This document shows, in pieces, positions 31,559 through 43,679 of a stretch of DNA of 64,000 nucleotides (its first letter is position 1; each line of letters opens with the position of its first letter). A program made the position numbers and the translations under genes. Location of the stretch: NCBI RefSeq assembly GCF_024582675.1, contig NZ_CP102084.1, positions 372,001 to 436,000 on the forward strand, given 5' to 3'. Source of the DNA: Mycoplasma sp. 1018B. Lineage in GTDB: Bacteria > Bacillota_I > Bacilli_A > Mycoplasmatales > Metamycoplasmataceae. Below the pieces are notes generated by a model. It searched no databases. It was not told the origin of the DNA and saw nothing but the letters and a program-made list of their open reading frames with translations.

Positions 31559-32995
31559 ATGTCAGATCAAAATGAAATATTGAATTGAAATGAATTGCTT
31601 CTTGAAGCTGTAAAAAAGGAAGATAAAACACAAATTAAAAAGATAGCAGATGAAATTCCTTATGCTGAACTTGCTGAAATTTTAGAAAATTTCACAATAG
31701 AACAAATTAAATATGTTCTCAAAAATCTTGATGATGATTTAGCCAGTGAAACATTTGCTTATTTAAATGTAGAATTACAAAAAGAATTAGCGACTTCTTT
31801 TACAAATAAATGAGAAATTAAACTTTTACAAAATTTACAAAGTGATGAATTAGCTCATGTTGTAGAAGAATTAGATGAAAATGAAAAATCAAAAATTTAT
31901 GCTTATATTTCTAATGATAAAAGAGAAGAATTAAACAAAATTCTCAGTTATAATGAAGAACAAGTAGGTAATATTATGAGTGTTGATATTTCTTCACTTA
32001 ATAATAATTTGACTTGTGAACAAGCGTTAAATAAAATTAAAAAAGATTTTAAAAATAAAAATGCAGAAATAGTTCATTATTTTTATATTATTGATGAAAT
32101 GGAAAAATTACTTGGTTCTATCACTTTAGAAGAAATTATTTTTTCAAATCCTGAAACTAAAATCGATGATTTATATTCTCCATCAGCTTTTGTTAATGCT
32201 AATGACACTAAAGAAAAAGCAGCTCAAGTTTTTAGCGAAAATGATTTTTCAGTTTTACCTGTTGTAAATGATGAAAAAAAACTTATCGGTATGATAACAA
32301 GCGATGATGTTATAGATGTTATTAATGAAAAAGCCACAGAAAATATTTATAGTGATGTAGGTATAAATGCTAAAGATTCAAATAATTATGATTATTTGAA
32401 AATGCCAATTTCAACTTTAGTCAAAAGCAGAATTTTTTGATTAATAATTACTATTATTTTTAGTACTTTGATTCAAATTATTATTGATGTTTTTCTTAAA
32501 GATAATACTTTTGAAACTACTTTTGCTGCCTTATTACCAATTGTTATTAGTGTTCCAATTATGACATCAAGACATAGTTATATAACAATTAAAAGAAATT
32601 TAGAATTACAAGAAATAACAGATAAAGACTATAAAAAAGTTTTGAAAAAAGAAATTCAAACAGCAATAATAATAAGTTTAATTTTAGCTTTAATTAATAT
32701 TTTAAGATTATATATTTACTATGCTATTAAAGGAGATTTTACAATTCAAAATTGATTATTAACTTCTTTAAAACAACAAAAAGAATTAACACATACTTTA
32801 ATTATTAGCAGCACACTAGTTATTGTAATAAGCACTTTATTATCTGCATTAATAGGCACTTCTATACCTATTTATGCCATTAAATATAAAAAGAATTTAT
32901 CTACTTTTTCAACGGTTTTTTTAGGAAATTTAGCAACATTAATTTCAATTTCTTTAATGATAATTTCTTTAGTAATTGCAAGACAAATAATATAA
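31559..32995 (+). CDS. MgtE-like membrane protein with altered pore motif
   Basis: 478 aa. N-terminal MgtE superhelical domain (about 1-140), two CBS domains (about 140-265) and five C-terminal transmembrane helices, the full MgtE layout. The pore block that reads GTGGNTGNQ in classic MgtE aligns without gaps to SVPIMTSRH (331-339) here, and the last helix lacks the Mg2+-coordinating Asp at the expected place. Mg2+ transport is therefore uncertain. Co-transcribed with cdaM, 1 nt apart. Ends at a bidirectional hairpin. Confidence 0.85.
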
Positions 32996-32997
32996 TA

Positions 32998-33042
32998 AAA
33001 AAAAATCATTTTTAGTATTTTAAAAACTAAAAATGATTTTTT
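32998..33042. terminator. bidirectional terminator
   Basis: Long stem AAAAATCATTTTTAG / CTAAAAATGATTTTT between the MgtE-like gene and convergent pepC. Confidence 0.85.
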
Positions 33043-33051
33043 AATAATTTT

Positions 33052-34374
33052 TTATGAAAGAATATCTCAAGGTTCTAATTCAATAATAGTATTATTTTTA
33101 GCTGTTTCTAAAATATTTGAATTAACAAATTTTTCATCTACTATCACACCAAATACATATTCATTAAATCATTCATCACTCATTGAAAAATACCCTTTTG
33201 AACCTACTTTATCACCTCATGAATTTTCAATTTCTCATTTCAATGGCTGGTTATTATCATCCAAATCTACTCCGACAATAGTCATAGCGTGCGTAGGAGC
33301 GCTTAAACGATAATTAACTCTATCTTCTTTATTAAGATTATTAAAAGGTCTTAAGGTTTGTTCATAAGAAAAAAGATTTAAATCCATTATTCCTTTTTTA
33401 CTATCACTAAAAGCAGCAACATCGCAATCAAATCAAACTGGTTTTTTATTTTGAAGTGATTCTATAACCGTCTTTTTTATTTCATTAATTGTTGTATTTA
33501 TGAAAGTTAATTTATCACCCTCTAAAACTGAAGTGAAATACTTAGCTTTCAATATAGTATTTTTAGGATGTTTATTTCTAGGATCATCCGTTAAATTAAC
33601 CATATTTAATTCATCAATTAATGCATATTCTTTGGCAAAATTTAAAGGAGTAATATCCTTTATTTTATGAAATTTATCATCTTTATCACGATATTCAAAA
33701 GTAAAAGTTTCTGGGGGTAAACCTAAAGCTTTAGAACAAATTTCAAAAATTCTTTCTAATGAACTAAGTTTAATTTTTTGCGCTAATAAAAGATCATTTT
33801 TAGCGTTAATTGCATGTTGAATACTTTTAATAGTTGAAACTAAATGAATTTGTAAAACATCATTTAAGTCATTAGTATCTGATGAATTTGATACTTCCTC
33901 CATGATATTTTTTGGAACAATTCCATATTTTTTAATTAAACTTTGCGCCCATTCATAATAACCGCCATCACCTATTATATTATCCATAAAAGTAATAAAT
34001 AAACGATCATTAAAATCTAAATTAGGATTATCAATAAAAAGTTGCAAAATAGTGTTAGCTTTTTCTAATTTATCTCAAAAAAGTAAATAATTTTGTGATA
34101 ATTCAAATTCTTTAAGATTTAATTTTTCTGCTACTATAGGTTTAAGAATATTTAATGCAGCAAAAATTCAACATCTACCGGAATTTTTTTGATTTGTCAT
34201 ACCTAATTTTTCTATTTGTAAAGAAAATTCAAAATTATGAATACGTTGCATATCATTATTATAGGTTGCGTTTTTGATGCCATTTTTTGTAATAGCATTT
34301 TCTATAATTTTATTAAAAGAATTATTTTTATATTTTTTAAAACAATTATCTAAAAATTCTTTATTAATTTGCAT
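33052..34374 (-). CDS. pepC: cysteine aminopeptidase C (bleomycin-hydrolase family)
   Basis: 440 aa papain-fold C1B peptidase. Catalytic residues: Gln and Cys68 in TNQKNSGRCWIFA (the Trp is TGA), His in APTHAMTIVGVD, and Asn in WEIENSWGD. There is no signal peptide, so it trims peptides in the cytoplasm. The C-terminus (EPWDILS) is close to the usual C-terminal arm that enters the active site and makes the enzyme an aminopeptidase. Single-gene unit facing convergent MgtE-like gene. Confidence 0.95.
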
Positions 34375-34507
34375 GATTTTTTCCTTTTATTTTTTATTAT
34401 TTGCTAAATTCATTAGTACATAACTACTTAAATTATCGCCTATTTATGGTAAAATTATAAATATAATTTATAACATTTTAATATTATGAAATTATAAGAG
34501 GTTACTA

Positions 34508-35869
34508 ATGGATATAACTATAAAAAAAATTTTACTAGAGACTATAGAGTTTGACCAAAAAAACGTTACTATCTTAGCATGAGTTACAGCCAATAGAGGA
34601 AATAATAAAATAAGATTTATAAGTATTAATGATGGTTCTACTGTTAAATCATTACAAGTTGTTGCAAAAAATGATAAATTAGATTTAACACAATTAGATG
34701 ATAAATTTTTACATTTAGGAGCTGCAGTTAAAGTAAAAGGAATAATTAGATATACTCCAAACTCTAATCAAAAATGTGAATTAGAAGCCATAAATTTTGA
34801 AATTTTAAAAGATACTGATTCATCTTTTCCAATTCAAAAACAACAAATTAATTTAGAAACTTTAAGAGATATTCCTCATGTAAGACATAGAACTAATTTA
34901 TTAAGATCGGTTTTTTTAATTAGATCAACATTAGCTCTTGAAATTCACAAATATTTTAGAGAACATGATTTTCTTTATTTTAATGCTCCTATTATAACAA
35001 GCAATGACGGCGAAGGAGCAGGAGAAACTTTTGTTGTTAACGATGAAAATACAAATAATCCCTTTTTTGGTTCAAAAAAGGCAACCTTAGGTGTAACAGG
35101 TCAATTACATGGCGAAAGCTTTGCACTAGGATATAAAAAAATATATACATTTGCTCCTACTTTTAGAGCTGAACATTCTAATACTAAAAAACACGCAGCA
35201 GAATTTTGAATGATTGAACCTGAAGTAGCATTTTATGATCTTAAAAATATAATTAATTTAGCTGATGATTTATTGAAATCAGTTATTAAAAATACTTTAT
35301 TAATTCATAAAGATGAGTTTGATTTCTTAGAAGAAACAGTTGATAAAAATTTAAGAAATAAATTAAACAATTTTTTAAACAAAAAATTACAAATTTTGGA
35401 TTACAAAGATGCTATAACTCATTTAGAAAAAGTAAAAGATCGCTTTGAAGAAAAAAATATTGTTTTTGGTCTAGATTTAGCAACAGAGCATGAAAGATAT
35501 ATAGCCGAAGAATTAATAAAAGGCCCTGTAGCTTTAATTAATTTTCCTAAAGATTTTAAAGCATTTTATATGTATCAAAATGATGATAATAAAACAGTTG
35601 CTGCTTTTGATTTATTAGTTCCTGGAATAGGAGAATTAATTGGTGGCAGTCAAAGAGAAGTTAGAGAAGATAAATTACTTAATAGAATAAAAGAAATTGG
35701 CATTTCGCAAGAAGATTTACAATGATATTTAGATTTAAGAAAATTTGGTAATTCTGGTTCAAGTGGTTTTGGTATAGGTTTTGAAAGATTAGTTATGTAT
35801 GTAACTGGAATTGATAATATAAGAGATGTTATTCCTTATCCAAGAACATCAGGCAATATAAAAATGTAG
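34508..35869 (+). CDS. asnS: asparaginyl-tRNA synthetase
   Basis: 453 aa class IIb synthetase. N-terminal OB-fold anticodon-binding domain (1-110), then the catalytic core. Class II motif 2 is [22 protein letters not shown] (split here: [14 protein letters not shown]). Motif 3 is [12 protein letters not shown], and VTGQLHGE is the Asn-binding signature. SD AAGAGG. First gene of a tight run asnS / GT2-like / RDD / pcrA / unknown / degV. Confidence 0.97.
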
Positions 35870-35875
35870 GTGAAT

Positions 35876-36889
35876 ATGAAAATTTCTTTAATAATTCCTG
35901 AAATAGACAATCCTTTTATTTTAGAAGATGTTTTATATAAACTAAGAGAACAAAATAATCAAGATTTTGAAATAATTTTAGCTTTGAAAAATAATTCCAA
36001 AAGCATTTTTAAAGTCTTTGAAAAATATTTGACTTTTTTTGGTTCAAGATTAAAGTTCATTTTAAATACTAAAAAAAGAACAACTCAAAATGATATCAGT
36101 ATTGCTTTTCATTTAGTGAAAAACGATTATGTTAATATTTTATTTCCTAATACTCACATAAAAAAAACTTTTATAAACGATTTAGATAAATTATTAAATT
36201 GCGAAAAAGAACCAGACATCATTGAATTTACACCTTTATTCAAAGGAGATGTTAAATGATATGTAAATTCAAGAATCGAAGAAAATTTTTATAATAATGG
36301 TGAATTATTAAAAAAATATCCATTTTTACTTGCTTATACATTCCCTATTATTAACAATAAATTAATAAATAAAAAATTAATTCAACAATTCATAAAATTT
36401 AAACCTTCTAAGGCAAACAGTAGTATTTTTTGTTTAGAATTAGTTTATTTTTTAATGTTAAAAGCCAAATCTTATTATTTTTCAAACGAAATAATTTTTA
36501 GTCAATATGTTAATTTGACCAATGATTTAAATATAAATATTTTATTAGATCAATTTAATCGTTTAAAAGAATATATCATTGTTAACGATTTGAAATTAAC
36601 ACATGAAATTGAATATGCTGAATTATATTTTATTCAAATATTTCTAGCAACATTAATTAATCTGGGTAAAAGCGAAACTTTTTATACATGAAATAAAAAC
36701 AAAGAATTAAAAGAATTTAAAAAAGAAAAAATTTATCACCAAATATTATCATTCATTATAAAAAAACAAAACACTGGTTTAAATTTTTATAATACTAATT
36801 TCTACTTGAATCAAAATAAAATTGAAAGTAAATATTTAAAATCTATACCTGATGATAAAAATATAAATAATTTAATTAATGTTTTATAA
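35876..36889 (+). CDS. glycosyltransferase-2-like protein lacking DxD
   Basis: 337 aa. The N-terminal 100 residues follow the GT-A family 2 fold: KISLIIPEIDN, then LREQNNQDFEIILAL, then KNDYVNILFPNTH, where active enzymes have a FLDSDD-type motif. The metal-binding Asp residues are absent (FPN at 90-92). The rest is Lys/Asn-rich and unassigned. The ATG at 35876 is chosen over the GTG 6 nt upstream. A sugar-transfer activity is doubtful. Within the asnS-pcrA operon. Confidence 0.55.
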
Positions 36890-36891
36890 AA

Positions 36892-37566
36892 ATGATTTTA
36901 CATAAGAATGCAAATTTTATCCATAGATTTATTTCAAATATAATTGATTTAATAATATTTTTTTCACTTATAGTTATTCAATATTATTTTTTAATAAACA
37001 AAACTAATTTATTTTTAATTCGTAATTGATATTTATTTTTTATGTTTAGTTTCATTGCATCTTTTAGTTATTTTATCATTATTCCTTTTGTTTCCAACGG
37101 GCAAACATTGGGAATGATTTTTACCAGATTGCAATATATTAATTTATACAACAATGAAAAAAATAAATTATTTTTAATAGTTTTAAAAAGAGCTATTTTT
37201 AATTTCTTTTTATATGTTTTAATTTCTTTAATAATTTTATGTTTAATTTATCCATGAGATTTAGAACTTTTCAAAAATTTTATTAATTCAATTACCAATA
37301 AAGAAAATAAAATTACTTATAACGTCAAAATTATTATTATTTATCGAATTATCACAACTTTAATAACATTAAATCTTTTATTAATTTCAGCTCATTATGT
37401 ATCTTTGTTAATTAAGAAAAATAAAGTAGGTATTTTAGATTATTTATGCTCATCTAGAGTAGTACTTATTAAACATTATAATTTAGAAAAATTTAACAAA
37501 GAAGTTAAATTAATACCATTTAAACATCATAACAAAAAGTATCACTATATAGAGGAAAAGAGGTAG
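36892..37566 (+). CDS. RDD-family membrane protein
   Basis: 224 aa with about four hydrophobic helices. The N-terminal FIHRFISNIIDLIIF carries the Arg and Asp of the RDD motif, and SNGQTLGMIFTRLQ matches the G-x-T-L-G-K/M block between helices 2 and 3. RDD proteins are poorly understood; some act in ion exchange. The ATG follows the previous stop by 2 nt. Confidence 0.8.
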
Positions 37567-37568
37567 TT

Positions 37569-39749
37569 ATGCAAAATATTAAAAAAGATAAAATTCTAAA
37601 AGATTTAAATGCAGAACAATTGGAAGCTTTAAACTATTTTGATACACCTCTGAGAATAATTGCTGGTGCAGGTAGCGGTAAAACTCGAGTTTTAACTAGA
37701 AAAATTGCATATTTAATTAATGTTTTAGGTATTTCTCCTAGGCAAATTTTAGCATTGACTTTTACTAATAAAGCAGCTAATGAAATGAATGAAAGAGTAA
37801 TGCAATATACTAATAATACTGAAAATAATAAACCAGAAATAACTACTTTTCATGCTTTATGTGCAAAAATACTTAGAATTGAAGCACATAATTTAGGTTT
37901 TAATAATGATTTTCAAATAGTTGATGATTTAGATAAAAAAATTATTCTTGATTCAATTTATAAAATTCATAATTTAAATACACAAGATATTAAATATAGT
38001 CGTTTGCTTAATCTTTTTTCACTAGCTAAAAATAATAATTTTACCGGTGATGAATTAACTATTTATCTTAATAAAAAAGAAACGGATTCAGTTATTATTC
38101 AAACCAATAAAGTTATAGGACAAATGTTTGAAGAATACAATCAAAATCTTAAATTAAAAAATTGTTTTGATTTTGACGATTTAATTCTAAAAGTAAATGA
38201 ATTATTTAATAAACATTTAAACATTGGTAAAAAATGAGCAAATTTTTATTCTTATATTTTAGTCGATGAATTTCAAGATACTTCAAGTTTGCAATATGAA
38301 ATTGTTAAAAAATTAACTAATGAAAACACTCATTTGACAATAGTAGGAGATCCTGATCAAACTATTTACTCATGAAGAGGAGCAAATGTTAATTTAATTT
38401 TAGATTTTCATAAGGATTTTTCTAATACTAAAACAATTATTTTAAAAACTAATTATCGTTCTACTCAAAACATTCTGGATGCTGCTAACAAATTAATTCA
38501 TTATAATAAAAATCGTTTTGAAAAAGATTTAATTACAAATAATCCACAAGGTAATGAAATTGATTTCATACACGCTTTTAGCACAGAAGCAGAAGCTAGA
38601 TGAGTTGTTCAAAAAATAAATGAATTAAAAAAACAAAAAATTCAATTAAAAAATATAGCAATTTTTTATCGTTCTAATTATTATTCTCGTTCATTTGAAG
38701 AAGAATTAATAAAAGAAAATATTAATTATAAAATTAGCGATAGTCAAAAATTTTTCCAACGTAAAGAAATAAAAGATGTTTTAAGTTATTTAAGAGTTGC
38801 TTATGATTTTAGTGATGTATCATTAATAAGAATTATTAATACACCTTCAAGAAAAATTGGTGAATCCACTTTAAGCAAATTAATAAATTTTTCTCAAGAA
38901 AAACAAGAAACATTATTTAATTCCTTAATTAAACATTATAAAGAATTAAACGTTTCCAAAACTGTTTTAGCTAATATTATTTCTTTATTAAATTCTATTC
39001 GCAAGCATAACAAAGCTTTAGAAAAATATTCTATTTTTGAAACTATTTTTTCTTTATTAAAAGAAGTTGGTTATATAAATTACATTAAAACTGATCCTGC
39101 TTTAAAAAATACAGGAGAAGAAAATGTTAAAGAATTATTGAATTCTATAAAAAATTGAGAAAAGAAAAATCCAGACAAAGGAATTAAAGAATATTTAGAA
39201 GAAATTTCTCTTTATTGTGCTGGAGATGAATATGATAATGGTACTAATCATGTAACGTTAATGACTATACATTCGGCCAAAGGTTTAGAATTTGATAATG
39301 TTTTTTTAGTTGGAATGAACGACCAAATTTTTCCGCATCGTAGAGCATTAGAAAATAATTTTGAATTTTTAGAAGAAGAAAGAAGATTAGCTTATGTGGC
39401 CATAACAAGGGCTAAAAAACGTTTATTTATTAGTGATAGCAGAGGATATTATGGTGATAAAAATATTAATAAAACTCCTTCTAGATTTTTAAAAGAAATG
39501 GGATTAGATATTGAATCTAAAATTTTGAAAAATGAAAAAACTTTTTTTGACTTTTCATCAATTAATAATGACGAAAATATTAAACAGCTTAATAAAAATA
39601 TTATAGCTGGGGATGTAATTAGCCATACAACTTTTGGTGAAGGAACTGTATTAGAAGTAAATAACGATTCAATAGTTGTACAATTTGTGGGCAAAAATGG
39701 TATTAAAACTTTAAATAAAAATCATTCTTCAGTAAGATTATTAAAATAA
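37569..39749 (+). CDS. pcrA: UvrD/PcrA superfamily 1 DNA helicase
   Basis: 726 aa. Walker A AGAGSGKTR (about 35), motif Ia LALTFTNKAANEM, motif II ILVDEFQDTS, motif III GDPDQTIYSWRGA, motif IV NYRST, motif V TIHSAKGLEFDNVFLVG and motif VI VAITRAKKRL are all present. The C-terminal tail (about 650-726) has a Tudor-like end, GDVISHTTFGEGTVLEV, as in PcrA, used for RNA polymerase contact. Translocates 3'-5' on DNA in repair and replication. Confidence 0.96.
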
Positions 39750-39750
39750 A

Positions 39751-41265
39751 ATGATTATAGAAATTATTCTTAGTATCTTAGCAAGTATTTTAATCTTATT
39801 TTTTGCTGTTTGAATTCTATTTATAATAATTATAAATATAAATAATAAAATTCACAAACAAGGAGTCGCTGTTTATAAAATTAACAATTTGCATAAAACT
39901 ATTATAAGATTGAATATTAAACTTTTTAATAGTTTTCATCATTTACATTTTGTTAAAAAAAATATTTTTAATTTTAATAAATATTATGAACTAAAAAAAT
40001 TTATTGATTTATTTCCTAGCGAAAAAAATTTAATTCTTAATGAATATTTTAGAATTAATAATCAAGAAATTTTAGAATTAAATTTTATAAAACAAGTTGG
40101 TAAAAAATTTAAATATGATATTAAATGTAAAATTTTCCCAAATAAAGAAGAAAAAAATCATCATTGTGTTTTAACATGAAAAGAAATAAAAATATTAAAT
40201 AAAAAATTTCCTCTTATTATTGAAAATAATTTAAATAGTGTTTATCAAAAAAAAATTGTCGGATTATTTAATTTTCAATTAAATGAAAATACTTTGACAA
40301 ATGGCTTGAATGATGATTTTATTTATGATTTAAATAACTATTTACATATTAAATTTACAAAATTAGAAGTTATATTTTTTGATAATTTGCTTATTTTGGG
40401 GCAAAATTTTAAAAATAAAAATAATTTATTGAAATATGAAAAAAAAGCCGAGCAAATTGTTGATAATTTTAAAAATTCTTTATTTTTTAAAAAATATTTT
40501 AATAAATTAACTTATATGAGTTTAGATTGTTCTAAAGAAACAAAAGAAAATTATGAAATAAAAATTAAATTTTCTTTGATTCAAGAAAAAAATTATTTAT
40601 TAAAAACTATAATTGATGATTTTGATTATTATAAAAATGCTTTATTAGAATATGATAAAAAAAATCAATATTTAAATTTTACTGAACAAAAATATGAATT
40701 ATTTAGTAAAAATAAGAATTTACCTTTAGAGCATTTTTATTTTTTAAAAATTATAGGTATTGAAAAAAAATATTTGAATTATTTAGAAAATGATTATTGA
40801 AATAAAATCAAATATACATATAAGATAAATAAATTTATTTGTGAAGTTTTTAAAGATAAAAAAATATCATTAATTAGCAATTGTTATGATTTATTTAAAA
40901 ATTTTAAAAACTATTTAGTTTTAAATAAAAAAATTTATCTAGAAAGTTTTGATAATAAATTCGATTTATTAATTTTAGAAAAATTGTTTAAAATTAATGC
41001 TAATAAATTAGAAATTAATTTAATTTTAAAAGAGATAAATAATGAAATAATTAATTTTATTTTGTCAAAAAAAATAAAAACTGTCATTATAGATAAAAGA
41101 ATAATAAATACAATTTACAATTACAATGAACAATTTTTAAAATTAAAAAATTTAGAAATGATTTTAAAAAATAAAACTAAAATAGTATTAATGGATTTAA
41201 ATGATGAATTCATTAATAAATATAAAAATGAAATTAACATTTATTACGAATTAAAATCGAAATAA
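39751..41265 (+). CDS. membrane-anchored protein of unknown function
   Basis: 504 aa. One N-terminal transmembrane helix (about 3-30), then a large Lys/Asn/Ile-rich cytoplasmic part. The order of strands and helices is faintly like a degenerate GGDEF-EAL protein (KIVGLFNFQ..LNDD early; KTVIIDKRI and KIVLMDLNDE late). None of the GGDEF or EAL motifs is present and I do not rely on this. Lies 1 nt after pcrA and 12 nt before degV. Confidence 0.65.
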
Positions 41266-41277
41266 AAAGGACAATAT

Positions 41278-42147
41278 ATGAAAAAAATAGGGTATATTTT
41301 AGATTCTTTTTCTTGTATTAATCAAAAAGAAGCTCAACAATTAGGTTATGGTTATTTCCCTTTTATAGTAGAAGCTGATGGTAATATTTATAATGATGGA
41401 ATAGATTTAACAAAAAAAGAACTGTTAGAAATTATTGAAAAAAGTAAAAACGTTAAAACTTCATTGCCTAATTTGCAATTAATGGAAAATATAATAAAAA
41501 AAATGTGCCAAGAATATGATATAGTTGTATATTTACCTATTGCTGAAACTTTATCTGGGGCAATGTCTGCCGCAAATAACTTTACTCAAGATTATAAAAA
41601 TTTTTATATTTTAAAAAATCGTTTTGTTGCAAATCAATATTTATCAGCAATTAAATATATTGATAAACTTTTTCAAGAAAATAAAACTATCGAAAATATT
41701 CAAAAAGAAATTAATAAAATTTCTTTAACTACAGAAACTTATATTATTCCAACAGATTTAAATTATTTAATTAATGGCGGCAGAATTTCTAATTTAAAAA
41801 AATTTTTATTAAAATCAGTTTCAAAAATGAAATTAACACCTTATATTAAATTTCATTTAAACGATAATTCTCCTGCTGGTATAGCTAGAGGATACAAAGG
41901 AGCAGCATTACAAATAATTGACAAATTATTAGCCAAAGTTAAAAATTCTTCAGTTAATGAATTATTAGCAAAATTTGAAATTAATTTTATATATGGAATT
42001 AATAAAATCATTAATGAAGAAATAAAAAATTTATTTAGTAATAAACAAATTACATTTAATAATGAAAAATTAAACACTTCTGTAATTGCTGTTCACACAG
42101 GTCCTGATGCTGTAGCAATTAGTATAATGCCTAAATTAGAAATTTAA
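41278..42147 (+). CDS. DegV-family fatty-acid-binding protein
   Basis: 289 aa. DegV signatures: LDSFSCI start, VKTSLPN, LPIAETLSGAMSAA, NYLINGGRIS, and the C-terminal VAVHTGPDAVAI. Such proteins (FakB type) bind a fatty acid for phosphorylation by FakA. SD AAAGGA. Last gene of the asnS operon; a strong hairpin follows at 42247-42279. Confidence 0.93.
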   Translation: MKKIGYILDSFSCINQKEAQQLGYGYFPFIVEADGNIYNDGIDLTKKELLEIIEKSKNVKTSLPNLQLMENIIKKMCQEYDIVVYLPIAETLSGAMSAANNFTQDYKNFYILKNRFVANQYLSAIKYIDKLFQENKTIENIQKEINKISLTTETYIIPTDLNYLINGGRISNLKKFLLKSVSKMKLTPYIKFHLNDNSPAGIARGYKGAALQIIDKLLAKVKNSSVNELLAKFEINFIYGINKIINEEIKNLFSNKQITFNNEKLNTSVIAVHTGPDAVAISIMPKLEI

Positions 42148-42176
42148 AAAATGTTTAAAATAGATACATATAATTT

Positions 42177-42219
42177 AATACTAAATAAAAACACTTATAT
42201 TAATTTTTTATTTAGTATT
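42177..42219 (+). terminator. first hairpin after degV
   Basis: Stem AATACTAAATAAAAA / TTTTTATTTAGTATT with a 12-13 nt loop. It has no T-run after it, so it may be an RNA-stability element rather than the terminator. Confidence 0.5.
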
Positions 42220-42246
42220 GAAAAATAAATATAATAAATTCTTTTT

Positions 42247-42282
42247 AAATACGTTTTGTTTTATATCAAAAACGTATTTTAT
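42247..42282 (+). terminator. degV terminator
   Basis: Perfect 11-bp stem AAATACGTTTT / AAAACGTATTT followed by a T-rich tract. Confidence 0.75.
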
Positions 42283-42585
42283 TTTTTGTTATTTGTTTTT
42301 TACTTTTTTATCTTTTAAATTCAATTTTATGTTTTCAATTCATTTTTTTATTTAAAACTATTTTCTAATAAAATCTTTATATGATAGAATTCTTATAAAT
42401 TTTTATTAGTAATATATAAAAAATTTTTAAATATTTATTTAATTTTTTGCTTAGTTTTTTAAAAATTATTTTAATGTATTTATAAATAAAATTAAAAAAT
42501 ACCTTCAAAGTTTACTAAATAAAGAAAATTATATCTTTTTAATTAGCAAATTTTGAAGGTATTTTATAATAAATCATTCTTTTTA
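42283..42585. other. gene-free stretch between convergent degV and dps
   Basis: No ORF of note on either strand. It holds an imperfect inverted repeat (CTAATAAAATCTTTATA at 42365-42381 against TATAAATTTTTATTAG at 42394-42409) and the dps terminator stem (42495-42565). The rest is AT-rich without recognisable features. Confidence 0.6.
42495..42565 (-). terminator. terminator of the ileS-lspA-dps operon
   Basis: Stem AAAAAATACCTTCAAA / TTTTGAAGGTATTTT separated by a 41-nt loop that can itself fold. On the minus strand the arm ends in Ts. Confidence 0.6.
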
Positions 42586-43008
42586 TTATTTTGATGCTTT
42601 AAATTTTCATTGTCATTCATGTGCAAACATAATCACTTCATCTATTAAAGGTTGAACAAGAAAATTTCACTCTGAAGAATTTGTATCGAAGAAATTAATA
42701 AGTGTTTGTAAATCATTAATCAAAGTTTCAAAAACATAATTACCATTAACTTTTTGTGAAACATGTTCATTAATTAAAGATATTTTTTTTGCTTCTTCAA
42801 AGCTGCCAATAGCTAAATTGTCTAACATAACTATTTTTTCTGCCACTGCATCTATTTGTTCATTAGTTTGATCAAAAAATTTATCTAATTCTTCATGTGT
42901 TTCAAAAAAATTGATATCTTTTAAATTTCAATGAAAATTTTTAATTTTAATAGCTAATAATAATAAAGTAGATTGCAAAATTTTTAATAATTCAATATTT
43001 TTATTCAT
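42586..43008 (-). CDS. dps: Dps-family ferritin-like protein
   Basis: 140 aa. The ferroxidase residues of Dps are present with the exact family spacing: H26 (in NFHWNL), H38, D42, D53 and E57 (IDAVAEKI). It would form a 12-subunit shell that oxidises Fe2+ with H2O2 and stores iron, protecting DNA. The Trp27 codon is TGA. Its ATG overlaps the lspA stop by 8 nt (ATGAATAA), placing it in the ileS-lspA operon. Confidence 0.9.
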
Positions 43009-43679
43009 TTTTATCCTTTTCAACATTTTGTTGATAATTTTCATCTTGATTAGAATTTAAAAATTGTTCATTTTCATTACTATTTTTAGTTTCTTTTTTT
43101 GTTTTAAAAATAATCAAAAGAAAATAAATAATATAACTAATTGCCCCTAAAAAAACAAAAACATCAGCTAAATTAAAAGTGCCTAATTGTTTTCCTCTTC
43201 ATTTTTCTAAAAAAGGAATAAACAAAATATCTTTAACCATTCCTCCTTCAAAAAAGAAGCGATCAAGCATATTACCAGCAGCCCCAGAGGAAATTAAGGC
43301 TACAATTATGATTAAGATTTTTTTATCACTATAAAAAGGAACACTAAAAAAGATAAGTATCATCAATATGCTAATAGTTTGTATAAGAGCTATAACTAAA
43401 GTGTTATCTTTTCAAGGTAAAATAGTTACTCCTCTATGCCCTATTGATCTAATCCCTATAATTCCTAAATCTGCTTTAACAATAAATGTTCCATCAGTAT
43501 GAGTATCATTTCATTCAAACAAAAACGTTTTAGTTAATTGATCTAATAGTAAAAAGACAACTAAAATAATTATAAACAATAAATATTTATAAATTAAATT
43601 TTTATAATTTTGACGATAAAAGATAAATTTATTTATATGTATTTTTTTTAATTTAATTCAATTCTGAGAAAAAAAAATC

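Noticed and set aside
42151-42228. Small ORF of 25 codons after degV
   Set aside because: Too short, no SD, lies within a hairpin region.
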